Source of the DNA: Carnegiea gigantea
Lineage: Eukaryota; Streptophyta; Magnoliopsida; Caryophyllales; Cactaceae
Length of the DNA: 64,000 nt
Assembly: GCA_029747015.1 (NCBI GenBank)
Contig: JAKOGI010000006.1
Location: 796,001-860,000, forward strand
Direction: 5' to 3'
The notes beneath the pieces are model-generated. The model was given only the letters and a program-made list of their open reading frames with translations. It was not told the origin of the DNA and made no database searches. Positions 1 to 11,312 of the stretch are shown here, piece after piece (position 1 is the first letter of the stretch; every line of letters starts with the position of its first letter). Position numbers and translations under genes: made by a program.

Positions 1-1632
1 ACGTATCGAACAAACAAATATGACATGATATGTGCTCCTTTCGTCGCGATGAACCATCATAGCAAGAATGTCATGTTTGGGTGTGGCTTCTTACTAAATG
101 AAAAGATTGATTCTTTCATATGGTTATTCCATACATTCTTGAAATCCATGAGCAATAAACACCCAATAACCATCATGACTGACCAAGCTTTTTCAATGGC
201 GGCAGCAATTCAAGATGTGTTTCCCGAGACACGCCATAGGTTATGTTGTTGGCATATAATTGAAAACTCCAAAAAGAATATCGGGGCACTTAGATCAAAG
301 GAAGGCTTTACTAAAGATTTCAATAAAGTGCTTATGCATTGTGACACAGAGGCTGAGTTTGAACATTTTTGGAAACGGTAAATATCAACCTTATAAATTT
401 TAGCATGTTATTATCTTTCATTTTTTGAACAATCCTTACAACAGGTATAAACAAACTCATGTTGATTCATATGATGAACTACTTTTCTGTACTTTTTGAA
501 CTGAACCAGGATCTATACAGTTGAATGTTGTTTGTATTAGTTGTGAACAAACTTATATTTAGGGTTAGATAATGTATTAGGTTTAACATATAATAATTGT
601 GTATAATGCAGGATGATGTTAACATATAACTGTGAGGAAAACAGTTGGCTTACAAAGCTTTACAAGAATAGAGAGAAATGGTGCCCAGCATTTTCTAAAA
701 ACTACTTTTCGCGTGGAGTATTATCTTCGTAGAGAAGTGAAACCACTAACAACTCCCTATCAAGAAGATTACGGGCAACTGCAAACCTGTGCGATTTCTA
801 CAACATATTTTGTGTGGTTGTCTCAGAATGGAGGAAAAATGAGAACGAGGAAGATCATAGAAACTCTAATGGTATTCCAGAAATAGCCTTTCCTTCAATG
901 GACCTACTTAAACATGGTCTCTCTGTCTACACTATTGAAGCTTACAACATATTTGAACAAGAGTTCATTGATGGGGCCGCTTGCAACTATGAAGAAGTGC
1001 AAGGTAACATTTTAGGGCGAATGTTTCGAGTGTGGCTTCCAGGTGAACAAATCTTCCATCACACTGTTATATACAATAAAGCACAAGGAATAATTGAATG
1101 CAGCTGCAAGATGTTCACCGAAGTTGGCATATTATGTAAGCATTGTTTGCGTGTAATGCATGCATGTTGCGTTGCTAATATTCCAGAAAAGTACCTCCAG
1201 AAGAGATGGTGCAAGACCATAGAAGAATGTCAAAGCAGTGAGCTCATAGTAGGAAATGCTAGAAAAGAAGATATCCAATGCTCATCTATTTGGAAAATGC
1301 AAATGATTAGAAAGATGAATACACTTATCACAGCAAGCCAAATGAACACACAAGCAAGAGTTCATTACGAGGAGTATTTTAACAAACTGAAAGAGTTGGT
1401 TGAACAAGAGGTTGGATCCATATATGTTGAGGAGAATGTCGCATCAAAGCAAATGGATTCTTCTAGGAAAATTCTAAATCCTGTCGGTTCTAAGCCAAAG
1501 GGAGAAAGAAACAAGAGGAAGAAAAGCATCGTTGAAAAAAAATGCAAACAAGCTAAATCCAAGAAAAGAGACCTCAAGTCATCAAATGGTACGAGTACTT
1601 CAGGACCAGTGTCTCAGGTAAGCAATGAATAG
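1..1632 (+). pseudogene. FAR1-related sequence (FRS)-like gene, 5'-truncated by the window, one in-frame stop
   Basis: FRS proteins are transcription factors domesticated from Mutator-like transposases; this could also be an active-family MULE transposase. The frame is open from base 1. Exon 1 (1-377) shows the MULE transposase core: TNKYD and PFVAMNHH near the start, MTDQ (catalytic Asp region) and the CCWHI motif. A donor GTAAAT at 378 and acceptor CAG at 609-611 join exon 1 to exon 2 in frame within an Arg codon. Exon 2 (612-1632) holds the wR-rich segment and a SWIM zinc finger (CSCK...GILCKHCLRV, about 1100-1155), then a Lys-rich tail. A TAG at 730-732 interrupts exon 2 where relatives usually have Gln before the RSE motif; no frameshift is seen. 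A strong donor (CAG|GTAAGC) at 1618 suggests the last exon may continue beyond the stop at 1630-1632. The N-terminal FAR1 DNA-binding domain lies outside the window. Sure of family, less sure it is dead. Confidence 0.85.
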
Positions 1633-1708
1633 TATGTTGTCACAATTGAATATCAATATCTCAGGCTCGTTTGATTGTAATGATCCAGAACTACATAACA
1701 TAAATAAA

Positions 1709-2848
1709 ACATAATTATTAAGCAAATTGACAATGAAAATAATCCCAAGTTATTCAGCTACTAATAATATTATTCAACTACTAATAACATACTTAAAAGT
1801 TAGAGTTTAAAATATATGCTTAACAAACACATAATTATTAACTAAACAAATATACATTGAACAATCTACTACTATTAGTTGAACAAATACCACATAGTGA
1901 CACTTTTGAACAATTCGACCTAATGTAATGAACAAATAACATTTAAAATTTATGCATAATAAATACATGGATGACCTAATGTAGTGAATACTTGGAATTG
2001 GGACATCAATTGACTTCTCTTTTTGATGACTTCTCTTGTCTATATTACTCTGGGTTGACAGTGGTCTGGTTCCTACATTGGCCGGTATCAATCATGTTGC
2101 GATCCAATTTCCGATATATGAGCAAGTGAAAGGCTATTTGGCTAGCTGAGGTACTTTTCTTTCACATGACTCAAAACTGGTGATTGTATGAGTGCTGATT
2201 TTTTTAATGTAGTCTAACCTATTTTTTCGGTTCTTGTAGATGAAGCTGCTGTTAGTAAGCTTCCTGCATATGATTTTTTAGTTGCTTCGTCAGTCTCCAA
2301 AATGTGTGCATCGACGTTGACATACCCTCATGAGGTATGCTTGTTGATTACATTAGTTCGTACACCCTTTACACATATAATTATTAAGTAAAACTTATCA
2401 ACTTTTTCCCTTGACCTGGTACATCTTTTGGGATATTATACATCTACTAATAACGTACTTAAAAGTTATAAAAAAAATTACCAACCAACTAGAAAGTAAG
2501 CAAACTCATGACTAACATTGAACAGTCTACTACTATCAGTTGAACACATACCGCATAGTGACACTTTTGAACAATTCAACCTAATGTAATGAACAAATAA
2601 CATTTAATATATGTGCATAACAAATTTATTCATATACATAATTATTAAGTAAACTCCCAATGAAGAATACCAAATAATAAATTATAAAACAACTAAATAA
2701 ACTACTTAAAACTTATAAAAAGAACAATCAATCAATAGGATGTAAGCCCAACTATCACTGATATTGAACAATCAACTATTGTCAGTTGAACAGATGATCT
2801 TATAGTGATATTTTTGAACAATTTGACCTAATGAACAACCAATATTTT
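1709..2848. repeat. Three diverged ~260-bp repeats (1709-1968, 2378-2632, 2634-2848)
   Basis: Each copy starts near CATAATTATTAAG and contains, in the same order, a CTACTAATAA..ACTTAAAAGTTA block, a TTGAACA..CTACT..CAGTTGAAC block, a TAGTGACACTTTTGAACAA block and CTAATG..AACAA. Copies 2 and 3 abut; copies 1 and 2 are separated by ~400 bp that contain the carrier exons at 2062-2334. All are AT-rich and non-coding. The repeats may be the internal array of a transposable element that picked up the exons. No terminal repeats were identified. Confidence 0.6.
2062..2334 (+). pseudogene. Two-exon fragment of an SLC25 mitochondrial/plastid carrier gene (NAD/folate-transporter-like)
   Basis: Mitochondrial carrier family proteins move nucleotides, cofactors or metabolites across organelle membranes. 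Exon A (2062-2150, after acceptor ACAG) reads GLVPTLAGINHVAIQFPIYE and continues to a TGA at 2147-2149, immediately before a donor GTAC at 2151. Exon B (2240-2334, after TTGTAG) reads DEAAVSKLPAYDFLVASSV, then CASTLTYPHE, ending at donor GTATGC. The GL.P.LAG..HVAIQFP.YE and LTYPHE (Px[D/E] signature, third repeat) motifs fit the plant NAD+/folate carrier branch. The exon phases match across the intron. No earlier or later exons of the gene are visible, so this is a captured or truncated fragment, disabled by the TGA. Its position between copies of a non-coding repeat favours capture by a mobile element. Confidence 0.75.
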
Positions 2849-2849
2849 G

Positions 2850-4765
2850 AACCCCCCTTCCCCATCAGACCCAAAAAAAAAAAAATAATTGATTGTTTTA
2901 GCATTTGGGGTACTAGAGTTGGGACTATGTCATTAATTTTGACTAAAAACTTAACAAGTTCAACAGATTGATCTATTTTCGGATTGGACTTGATGATAAT
3001 GTTGCATGATATATATTACCTTGTGTGTTTATTGTCAAATAGAAGGGCACATTAACATATTATTCTACATTTGCCTGTTATTAAATTTTTGTCTTGAATA
3101 TATTCTACAAGACTATAACCATGGGATAGTTTTGTGGGGCTTTACACTTGTTATGTCTTATTACGTTTGCCACTACTTCGTTGGAGCCTTACTGTGTGCT
3201 ACTTTTTCAACCAATGCCACGAAAATTCAGCAAGCAAGCAAGATATATCCAGCAAGCAATCTAATGGAAATAAGTTAGGGGTTGGAGAAGATATACCACT
3301 AAAGAATGACACTAAAACAAACCTCCTTTTACGACGATATACCACTGCACCCAGTAAATCAAGATTTTGACGTTGATCACCATCCACACTTTGCATCTGC
3401 ATAGATCTTTCCATTGCTAACAAATCACTTGATGAATTAAACTTGATGAATAATATAAATATGAACACCAAGAAGAGAAGTTTGCTTGGCTAGAAATTAT
3501 ATCAAAGTTGCTTGTGCACAATTGCTTGTCTATATCCAATGCTTGTGCACAATTATTTCACCAAAGAAAGAACAATTGCTTCTTGTGACTCTCTCTGACT
3601 TGTTTATGCACAATTGCAGGTAAGCAATTAGGAAAATAGCAAGGTGGAGAAATATTCTCCTAATTTAATGCCATGATTAATTAGAGGGAATAGGAAATAA
3701 TTTACATTGTTTAGGAAAGTCAATTAAATTCCCTTGTCTTTTCCTATTTCTATTTTGTAAAAAAAAATCTTATGAAGCTGCCACCTTGGATGATATGTAC
3801 ATATCATCGCTAGGAGCACATGCACCTAGGTGGATGGTATAGATTGCCCCTTGAACAGCTGCCTACGTGGTACAAGAAAGTCTATCCTCCAAATAAGGCT
3901 CTAAATTTTCAACCATAGCCGTTCCTAATATATTTTTTCTTATCTGTCTACCGCATTAATTGAATTAGTAGTCTGTCACAATTAATTTACCAAAATAATT
4001 TTTTGCAAGCATAACTTACCAAAAATCATGTATTTTATCAACTCCATTCTTTCTAAAAACTACCCACTTACCCACGTCTTTCAATCCTCCTCTTCTTATA
4101 AGCAAGCAATTAGAGACCGGCAATGATGTTTTATGATCGTTTCCGACTCTCTCTTCTTCCCTTTTAATTTACTTACATGTTTAATTGTTGTTTTCTTTAT
4201 CTTTCTTATGATTTGTCTCCCTAATTGTGAGATTTTGTCTCTACAATTGTGTCAGAGTGCTCTATTTTATCTTGGTTGTGTATTGTTTTATGGTTGTTCT
4301 CTTTTTGACACTTGGAATGAACAATGTGAAGGTTGCAGCAAGGCTCTTCATGACGTTCAACAATTCAAATACAATCTCTCATATGAGATCAATATTTCGT
4401 TCACGAAGTTTACACTAGATCAATAGGTCTACAATATGAAGAAGAAAATGAAGGATTTGTGGATCGCTTCCCAATGATGTACTTTCGGAAAACAGCGATC
4501 ACGAGGGAAGACGAATGTTCAGTATGTACCAAGTTAGATTTTGTAAAATTAGAATTTTAGTTTTGTAGTAAAGATTGTATTTAGTTTGTTCAAATTTATA
4601 TTGCAGATGCGAGATGACTCCTTAATTTTTAATAAAATTGTCATTTTTTTTTTGCAAAAAAAAAATCATATACGTTTCATTACGAAATTTGTTTTCCATG
4701 GACAAGTTTTTTTCAAAGAACTTGTTTTTTTTTTTTTAAACTATGTTCCTTGTGCTAAATACTTT
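2850..4765. other. AT-rich intergenic stretch without a recognisable gene
   Basis: Short open frames at 3006-3370 and 4133-4426 show no motif I know. Around 3490-3620 a GCACAATTGCTT-type motif recurs three times. The rest is AT-rich with no terminal repeats I can pair. Confidence 0.5.
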
Positions 4766-5052
4766 AGGGTGTTTGGCAAAAACGTTTTTTGAAAAGCTTT
4801 TTAGTTAAAAAGAGTTTTTTGGACCAAAATTAATTATCTGACCTAGTCAAAAAGCTCTAAGTGTTTGGTAAAATAGTTTTTTGAAAGAGTTTTTGTTTTT
4901 TTATGTTACGACTTTATTAGAAAAACCTATTTTTATCAATAATTTTTCTACACATAGCTAATTCAAATAATATAGACAACTAATTTAAATAGTTAACAAC
5001 TAACAGTTAATACACATAGTTAACAGCTAACAATTATTTGTCAAATAGAACT
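4766..5052. mobile_element. hAT-like MITE candidate
   Basis: Left end reads GGGTGTTTGGCAAAAACG; the right end, TTTGTCAAATAGAAC, is an imperfect inverted match to it. GTGTTTGGTAAAATAG recurs internally at 4861. The interior is AT-rich with repeated CTAACA/GTTAAC-type motifs, as in the hAT MITE at 6689. No clear target duplication was found, so the borders are tentative. Confidence 0.4.
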
Positions 5053-5447
5053 TTTATCAATTAAGAAAAATAATGTCAAAAACATCTATTCAATATTTAT
5101 TCTTTTTTGTTTTTAGACCAGAGAAACTCACGTACTGTAAAGCCACTGGGCCCGTTGAAGAGATGCTTCATTGAAATCACATCAATGATTCAGATAGTAG
5201 GAAGAAAGAACATGAAGAATGAAACACTTCATTAGTTATGCTTCACTGATTTTGATTGATCACTTGTATGATAGTACGATACTGTGCGGTGATGTTTAAG
5301 TCATGTTTTTTGATTGAAATCACATCCTTAAAGTATTACGCAAACTTTCAAGTGGTTTAAATCTTCGTTACTACACTGTTCAATTATCTTTCAGTTGCCA
5401 GCTCTGGAACATGACAGAGTAAGCTTGGGGGGATAATATGAATCTAA
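5053..5447. other. Intergenic, nothing recognised
   Basis: AT-rich sequence with a repeated TTGATTGAAATCACATC-like motif (5171-5187 and 5317-5331). No coding signal seen. Confidence 0.4.
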
Positions 5448-5692
5448 TTAGATTTGTTGATAACAACTTCGAAGGGCCTTTCCTCTTCCCTGAAGTAAAA
5501 TATAGTACAAATTTTCACATCTAATTAAAGGCTTCTTTCTTGTCTTTTCTTGCTCTTTTGGTTGGGCGGGAGGACCCGTGATTGAAATTTGAGCAATTGA
5601 GCAATACCTTTCACTTTCAGCATCCAGCAAAGCTGGAGTTTGCTGAAGACATGTTAGCATGCACGGATTCATTTCATTCAACCGAGGACACA
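5448..5692 (-). CDS. Unrecognised open frame beside a splice acceptor
   Basis: On the minus strand a pyrimidine-rich acceptor (TTCTTTTACAG, ending at 5693) opens an 80-codon frame beginning CPRLNEMNPCMLTCLQQTP and ending at a stop near 5448. Composition is more protein-like than its surroundings, with polar residues and few low-complexity runs. I do not recognise the family. It could be one exon of a degraded gene or chance. Confidence 0.2.
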
Positions 5693-5715
5693 CTGTAAAA
5701 GAAACTGGTGACTAG

Positions 5716-6236
5716 CACTAGTGAAAAATCGGGTTCAGGTCAACTTGAGCTTGATTAACTTGACATTTGGACAAAAACATCATATATGGACTTTGTCCGA
5801 ATTGTAGATTCGGACGTCTGGACTAGACCCAAATCCGAACCCGAATACCCGATGTCTGAACCCGAATGTCCAAATGTCCGAATTTTTTACTTGAACCATT
5901 GAAAGTTTGATCAAAATTATGTATATGACTGAACTCGAACCCGATTGTCCAAATTTTTAACAGAAATTTAGGAAATTTTAGACTGAAATTATACCAAAAC
6001 TCAATTGTCCGAATGTCCGTACCTGATTGTCGGTATGTCTAAAATTTATCCGAACACAAGTTGGTCATAAAATTTGAACTCATACCTGAATTGTTGAACT
6101 CGAACCCGACCCGAATTTCAATTCAGACATGACTAAATGTCCGAATTTTGAATTTGGATAAAAATTTTGTGACCAGATCCGATTTTTTCAGGTTGAACAA
6201 ATTCAGGTAATCGGATCGAATAGATTTTCCAGCGCT
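5716..6236. mobile_element. CACTA-type MITE candidate rich in TGTCCGAA motifs
   Basis: Left end CACTAGTGAAAAATC is matched on the other strand by the right end (GATTTTCCAGCGCT read inverted). The interior contains many copies of a TGTCCGAA/CCCGAA motif. A flanking ACT occurs on both sides, but three bases is weak evidence. No coding capacity. Confidence 0.45.
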
Positions 6237-6249
6237 ACTAGCGAGTGAT

Positions 6250-6271
6250 CCCCCCCCCCCCCCCCCCCCCC
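6250..6271. repeat. Poly(C) tract, 22 C
   Basis: Uninterrupted C run followed by A7, between the MITE and the 3' LTR of Copia-B. Other G/C homopolymers in the window lie near 8376, 36212 and 63115. The length may be unreliable in the assembly. Confidence 0.9.
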
Positions 6272-6302
6272 AAAAAAACTCTAAATTCGAATTCGTACCT
6301 TT

Positions 6303-7536
6303 TGCTAGGAAATTTTAAAAGATCGGAAAGGATGTATGGATATTTTCAAAAATTAAGTAAGATAGTAAATAAATAATTGACGCCGAATTTACGTAGAAAA
6401 TCCAATTTGGGAAATACCACGGGCGGAAGAATAAAATCAACTATAATATTGGAGTGAGTACAAGGATGATCTCAAAGGGCTAATAAGCAACAATGAGATC
6501 AATACAAAAGCGAGTAAAGCTCAAGAAAATAAAACTCTCAAATAAACTCACTCAAGAAATGTGGAATTGGTGTGTCCACCCTTGTACAAAATATGGCGAA
6601 TTTATAGGGAAGAAACATTGCATAAAAATAATGATGGAAAAAACTCCCTTAATGCAGATAATTCTCTATGTAACAGCTTTGCCATAAAGGGCGTGTTCGG
6701 TAATAGAGGTTGAAGTAGAGGTTAGTAGTTTGTAGTGGTCAAAATTGTATGGACCACTATTTAAAGTGTTCGGTAAAGTAGTGAATGAGGTAGTGGTTAG
6801 AGGTTTATTTAGTGTTTTTTAAAAGCTAATGAAAGTAGCTTTTAAGAACTTCTACCTAGTGGTTGCATTGTAAATTATAAAATTCTTCGTTTGATTTACC
6901 AAAAACTTTTATTTATTGTGTCCTTTTTAGTCATTTTATATAAATCTGCTAATTCAATAGCTACCTTTACCAAAGAATTTTTTTAAACCGCTAGTTGAAT
7001 CGCTAACAACTAACCACTAGTGGGTCACAGCTAATCGTTAGTAAAACCGTTAACAGTTAGTAAAACAACTAACCATTACTAAAACAGCTAATTTTACCGA
7101 GCTCGCCCAAAATCTTGTATTAAGGCTTGTAATAAACCCCAAAACGGACTAGAAATGAGTAATCCAAGAGCCTAGAGCAGACCACGGACCGTGGGCTTGG
7201 CCACGGACCGTCCATGGATCTCACTGGCAGCCCAAACGCTGAGAAGACAAAGGTCAACACTGGTCAAAGGCGCAATTGGGCTGCCTACCACCTGTTGACT
7301 GCTGAAGCCCAAATGCTTGAAGAAGAAAACTGCTGGGTTGCTACTGGGCCCAGTCTCACAGCAGGTAGCAAGCTCGAATAAAGAAGATTGGGCCACTTGA
7401 ACCATAGGCTTGTGAGTAAAATATGGGCTGGATTTTGTTGAGCCAAAACCATCAAATTCAATATAAAATCAAGGATTATATTATTTGGGTAATAATCATA
7501 AATACCCAAAATAGATTTTGGGCCACATTCCCAACA
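6303..7536 (-). repeat. 3' LTR of Copia-B (hAT MITE inserted at 6689-7108)
   Basis: Plus-strand ends are TGCTAGG and CCCAACA. The first ~385 bp and 7109-7150 match 13550-14029. Without the MITE the LTR is about 815 bp. Confidence 0.75.
6689..7108. mobile_element. hAT-like MITE inside the Copia-B 3' LTR
   Basis: Ends GGGCGTGTTCGGTAA and TTACCGAGCTCGCCC are inverted repeats matching at 12 of 15 positions. The other LTR copy lacks the element: at 13960-13975 it runs from CCATAAAA straight to TCTTGT, an empty site that fixes the borders within a few bases. The interior has no coding capacity and carries many CTAACA-type motifs near the right end. Confidence 0.75.
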
Positions 7537-7849
7537 ATCTCCACCTTAGACCAAAATCCACAAGCACTACAAGAAACCATAGCGTTCGCATTGAATAATT
7601 AGTGTCTCTTTAGTATTCGACTCTATTAGCATCGCATTTTTGTTTCCAGAGTCGGATAAAACATTTGTCTCTAATAGCGTCTGAAATTTAGCATCCAATA
7701 AGGATAGCGTCTCCAATAGAATCGATTTTAGCGTCTGATACCCTTATCGGACGCTAATAGAGTCGAACCCTGTGACCACATGCTGATTCTGACGTCATTA
7801 GCGTCTAATTCTTAATCCAGCGCTCAATTTCAGACGCCAAATTAAACAA

Positions 7850-9530
7850 AATGGGGGAAGGCACTCGGATTCCACGAAACACTCGCTCGACAAACCCTTG
7901 CTCCTCTCTGTCTCTGAAACGAATCTGCCTAGTCGCCTACTGTCTCTGTCGCCGAGGGTGGAGGAAGGCAGCCGGCACCGCCGCCGTCGACCCGGAATGT
8001 TCGCCATCCGATGTCCGCTTCTTTCTCGTTCTCTGTCGCTGGCTTCCTCTCTCTCTCTCTCTGGTTGTCTCTGTCTATTTGTCTGGCTGTCTTCATCTGA
8101 AACGGCCTTCCTCTCTTTCTCTCCGGTAGGTTGGTGGTGATTGTCGACCAGTTTGGGTGTTTTCCGGCAAGGGTGTTGGTCTCTGTTTGCTCAATTGCAG
8201 CAGGGTTTCGTCTGTTTGCTCATCTAAAACTCATTTAATTAACGTTTGTTCAATTCCATTTGTTTGTCTGTTTGCTCAATGCCATATGTTTGTCAGAGAC
8301 TTGTGTAGTTTTGTGTCCTTTAGAAAAGGTTTCAAGTTTAGCGGAACAAGTGATGGTTGGAATTCATGCTTTTTTCGGGGGGGGGGGGGGTTAGCCGAAT
8401 AATGAAGGGACTTGATCTTTTGTAGATAGCAACATCAAATTTCCAAGCTCTACAACTTTGGATCCTAGAAGCATTAGAGCCTTGTTTTTTCCCCTTTTTT
8501 CTGATTGCGTTCTTGCGTTCTTGTCCATTCAAATGGTTATTAATTGGTTAACAATTAACGCAGTACTGTGAGATTGGATTGATGCTACATTACATTGCTA
8601 TTTACTATTGATTTTGCCTTTTTGAGCATTCAATCAGGTTCATTTATAGCTCAATTTAAATGATCTCGCTATGTATATATATCAGCCACTTTTTTTCTTT
8701 TTTTTTTTGTATGTCAAAGCTGAGGATAATAGGCAATTTAAATTGACTTTGATCAATTAAAAAAAAAACAATTTTCATTATATAATTAGAGTTGATTCCA
8801 GTAAAACTTTAATGTGCCTATAGTGTTAACCTAATACTAAAGATGGGCCAATTATGTACTTAGTTGAATGTAGCATGAAATTATTTTTCTTTACTTGCTT
8901 TACATTGTTGAACACTTGCTTTACATTGTTGAATACTTGCTTTTCATTTAGCAAATAATGTGTACGGTGCTAATATTTGTGTATGTGTTTTTTTGTGTGT
9001 GTGTGTGTTGTTAATGAATAATAAGCCTAGAAAACCCGTTCAAAAAGTTTATACATAATAAGTTACCCTAAAACGCTATACACATGCTTTAATGTGCACG
9101 ATGCTAAGGATATTCACTTGGTATGTATAAATTTTTGAAGTATCAATGTTGGACAGTTTAGAAATAATATGGTGTTAGGTTGTGTGATTGTTAAATCTTT
9201 GCATATACTTGACAAATTTTAGGTAGGAGTTTCTCAAATGTTCTTTGGGTGCAATTATGAAGATGAGATCCATAATGTATTGGTGAATTGTATTCCCATG
9301 TGCATTGGGTATTTCATCTTCATAAGTTGTACTTGGAAAACTAATGGGAAATGCTGTCGAATTTTTGCCAAAATATACAAAGATGTAATCACACAATCTG
9401 ATATTGTATGATTTCTGAACGGGCTTAGGACCACCTATCCCTGTAGAAGGATGTTAAGTGCGTATGTTATTTGGCATTATATAACATTTATATGCAATAT
9501 AAACGTTATTGTTGTGTGTTGTTTATTATG
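7850..9530 (+). other. CACTA internal leader region, no recognisable protein
   Basis: 7850-8130 is GC-richer with CT runs, like a 5' untranslated region; open frames here have no known motif. A G10+ run lies near 8376. 8540-9530 is AT-rich with a (TG)n tract near 8990. Any upstream TNP2 exons are lost or unrecognisable. Confidence 0.4.
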
Positions 9531-9534
9531 CAAT

Positions 9535-10010
9535 ATAGGTGGATATATCCATTAGAAAGGCATGTGAAATTCTCATTCACTTACTATTTAAATGTAGAAA
9601 TGAAAAGTTCCTTTTGTACTTATCATCACTTATGGTGCAGGTTTCTGCATCGTTTGAAGAAGAAAGTTGGTAACAAAGCGCGTGTTGAATCATATATGTA
9701 ATGCATACTTAACAAAGGAGATCTCTAACTTTCGTGCCGTATATTTTGAAGAAAATGTTGACATAAAAACAAGAGATCTCGGAAGAAATGTTTGTCTTGA
9801 TGTAGAGGAGAATCACGATGGACAAATTCCAGATGTATTTTCCTACAATGTAGGGCATGCCCGAGTGAACGGCATGTCAGATATCTTGACCAATGCGAGT
9901 ATGACGCTGCACATGCATATGTTCTTTCTAATTGTGAACTTATTGAAGAAGTTAAGGAAGGGTGGTTGAAGGTGGTTGGTAAAAATTTAAGGAATTTAGT
10001 CAACAAGGCT
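9535..10010 (+). pseudogene. CACTA TNP2-type transposase remnant (DUF4218-like domain)
   Basis: TNP2 is the catalytic transposase of En/Spm elements. The reading starts RWIYPLERHVKFS, like the RWMYPFER signature of the DUF4218 domain, then KKVGNKARVES. At about 9690-9700 the frame shifts; the next frame continues with CNAYLTKEISNF and later DAAHAYVLSNCE-like sequence in a third frame (about 9899-9960). So at least two frameshifts separate recognisable blocks. The catalytic transposase domain upstream is missing. It lies on the plus strand in the same order as expected before the Transposase_24-like gene. Confidence 0.6.
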
Positions 10011-10049
10011 TGAAAACGACCTGATGATAAACCAATAGTTTGGTTATTA

Positions 10050-11312
10050 GAGGAAGGTTGAGAGAGACTAAAGGCTCAGAGAAGTAATCCCAAGTTCCAG
10101 AAAAAATCGGCCCTATGCTTGAAAAATAGGACAGAGGGACCAAATGCAGCTACTTTACACTACCAAGGGTCGATCTCAACATTACAGCTTGCGAGAAAAA
10201 TGGTATAGTCTCAAAATATTTGAGTTTTCATTATATGCTATACAGTGTCGTGCTTATTTGTTACATTTTTTTGGTCTTAATTAGATCAAGGAAGGGAAGA
10301 CTCGTACTCCCTCTGCGTTGTTTGCAAAGAGTCATAGTAAGAATGATCCTCAATCTAGAAAGGTCTTCATAGATGACAGGTCGAAAGCTTTATGGGTACG
10401 TAAGAATGTCATGTACTTTGTTCTTTATCTTATGATAGTTTTCGTATTACTATATAAGTATGATTTTGCGGAGCCAACGAAGTATTCAATATTAGAATAT
10501 TAGAATATTATATCTCGAGTTTGATGTTCTTCTTATATATTCTTAATTTCATAATGGTCCTTATTAGAATATTATGTGCATGAGTGTTTTGGACCACCTT
10601 CTTAAAACTAGTTTTTAATGGGGTAGTAAGGGAGGTTAGAGAGTAAAGTGGAAGACTCTAAATTCTTTTTATTGTGTTTGGCACCCCACGTTTTGTACAT
10701 GTAGGCCTAAGCATCAAATTAATTAGTGATTTTTCATCTTTCACATTTTGTACTTGTAGGTCTAAGCATCAAATTAATTAGTTTGATGTTCTCCGTATTA
10801 CTAGCAGGAAGTATAATTTGATGTTCAATATTAGAATATTATTTCTCAAGTTTTGTGGAAGTATTCATTGTTTTTTATGTAGAATATGTAGTTGTTTGAC
10901 ATATATGTGCTTATGTTTTGTCATTCTTACTCAAATACAGGAAAAATATGAGGCATTTAGGGTTGAGTGCGGTGTTGAAGAGGGGACACAAGAGGCAGAG
11001 AAGTTATACTATGAGGTTTCAGGTGGATAGAGTAAGAAATCCACCATCTACGATTTGGGAACTAGCGCTACTATGTTTTATGAGAAACCCACTGCTTCTA
11101 CTCCCTCCACTGGTTCTACATACATTCCCTCGGCATATTCCAAGCTGCAATCGGACTTGAGATCAACTCAACAGCAACTTGATGAGCAAAAGAAGTTGGT
11201 TGACGATCAGAGGCGACAATTTGATGAGGTAATGAAACTCATTCATAGCCTTCAGTCGCAAGTGAACATGTTATCTTGTTCTAGCTCTCATCCTTCTGAG
11301 TCTCATGATTAG
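10050..11312 (+). pseudogene. Transposase_24-like (CACTA accessory/TNPA-type) gene, interrupted
   Basis: Exon blocks fit the plant Transposase_24 domain: KNRTEGPNAATLHYQGS with QLARKM (about 10130-10205), then after a likely intron TPSALFAKSHSKND and FIDDRSKALW (about 10310-10395), then EKYEAF with KLYYEVSGG (10940-11027), a TAG at 11028-11030, and STIYDLGT. The C-terminus (11140-11310) is a Gln/Leu-rich coiled coil ending at a stop at 11310-11312. Related proteins bind subterminal repeats or help transposition. The TAG and unclear splicing suggest a pseudogene. Confidence 0.55.

Noticed and set aside
1709..2848. CRISPR-like array
   Set aside because: Repeats are ~260 bp, diverged and eukaryotic in context; no short regular repeat-spacer pattern anywhere in the window.
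3006..3370. Possible extra C-terminal exons of the FRS-like gene
   Set aside because: No conserved motif and the donor at 1618 cannot be linked to a specific acceptor by eye.
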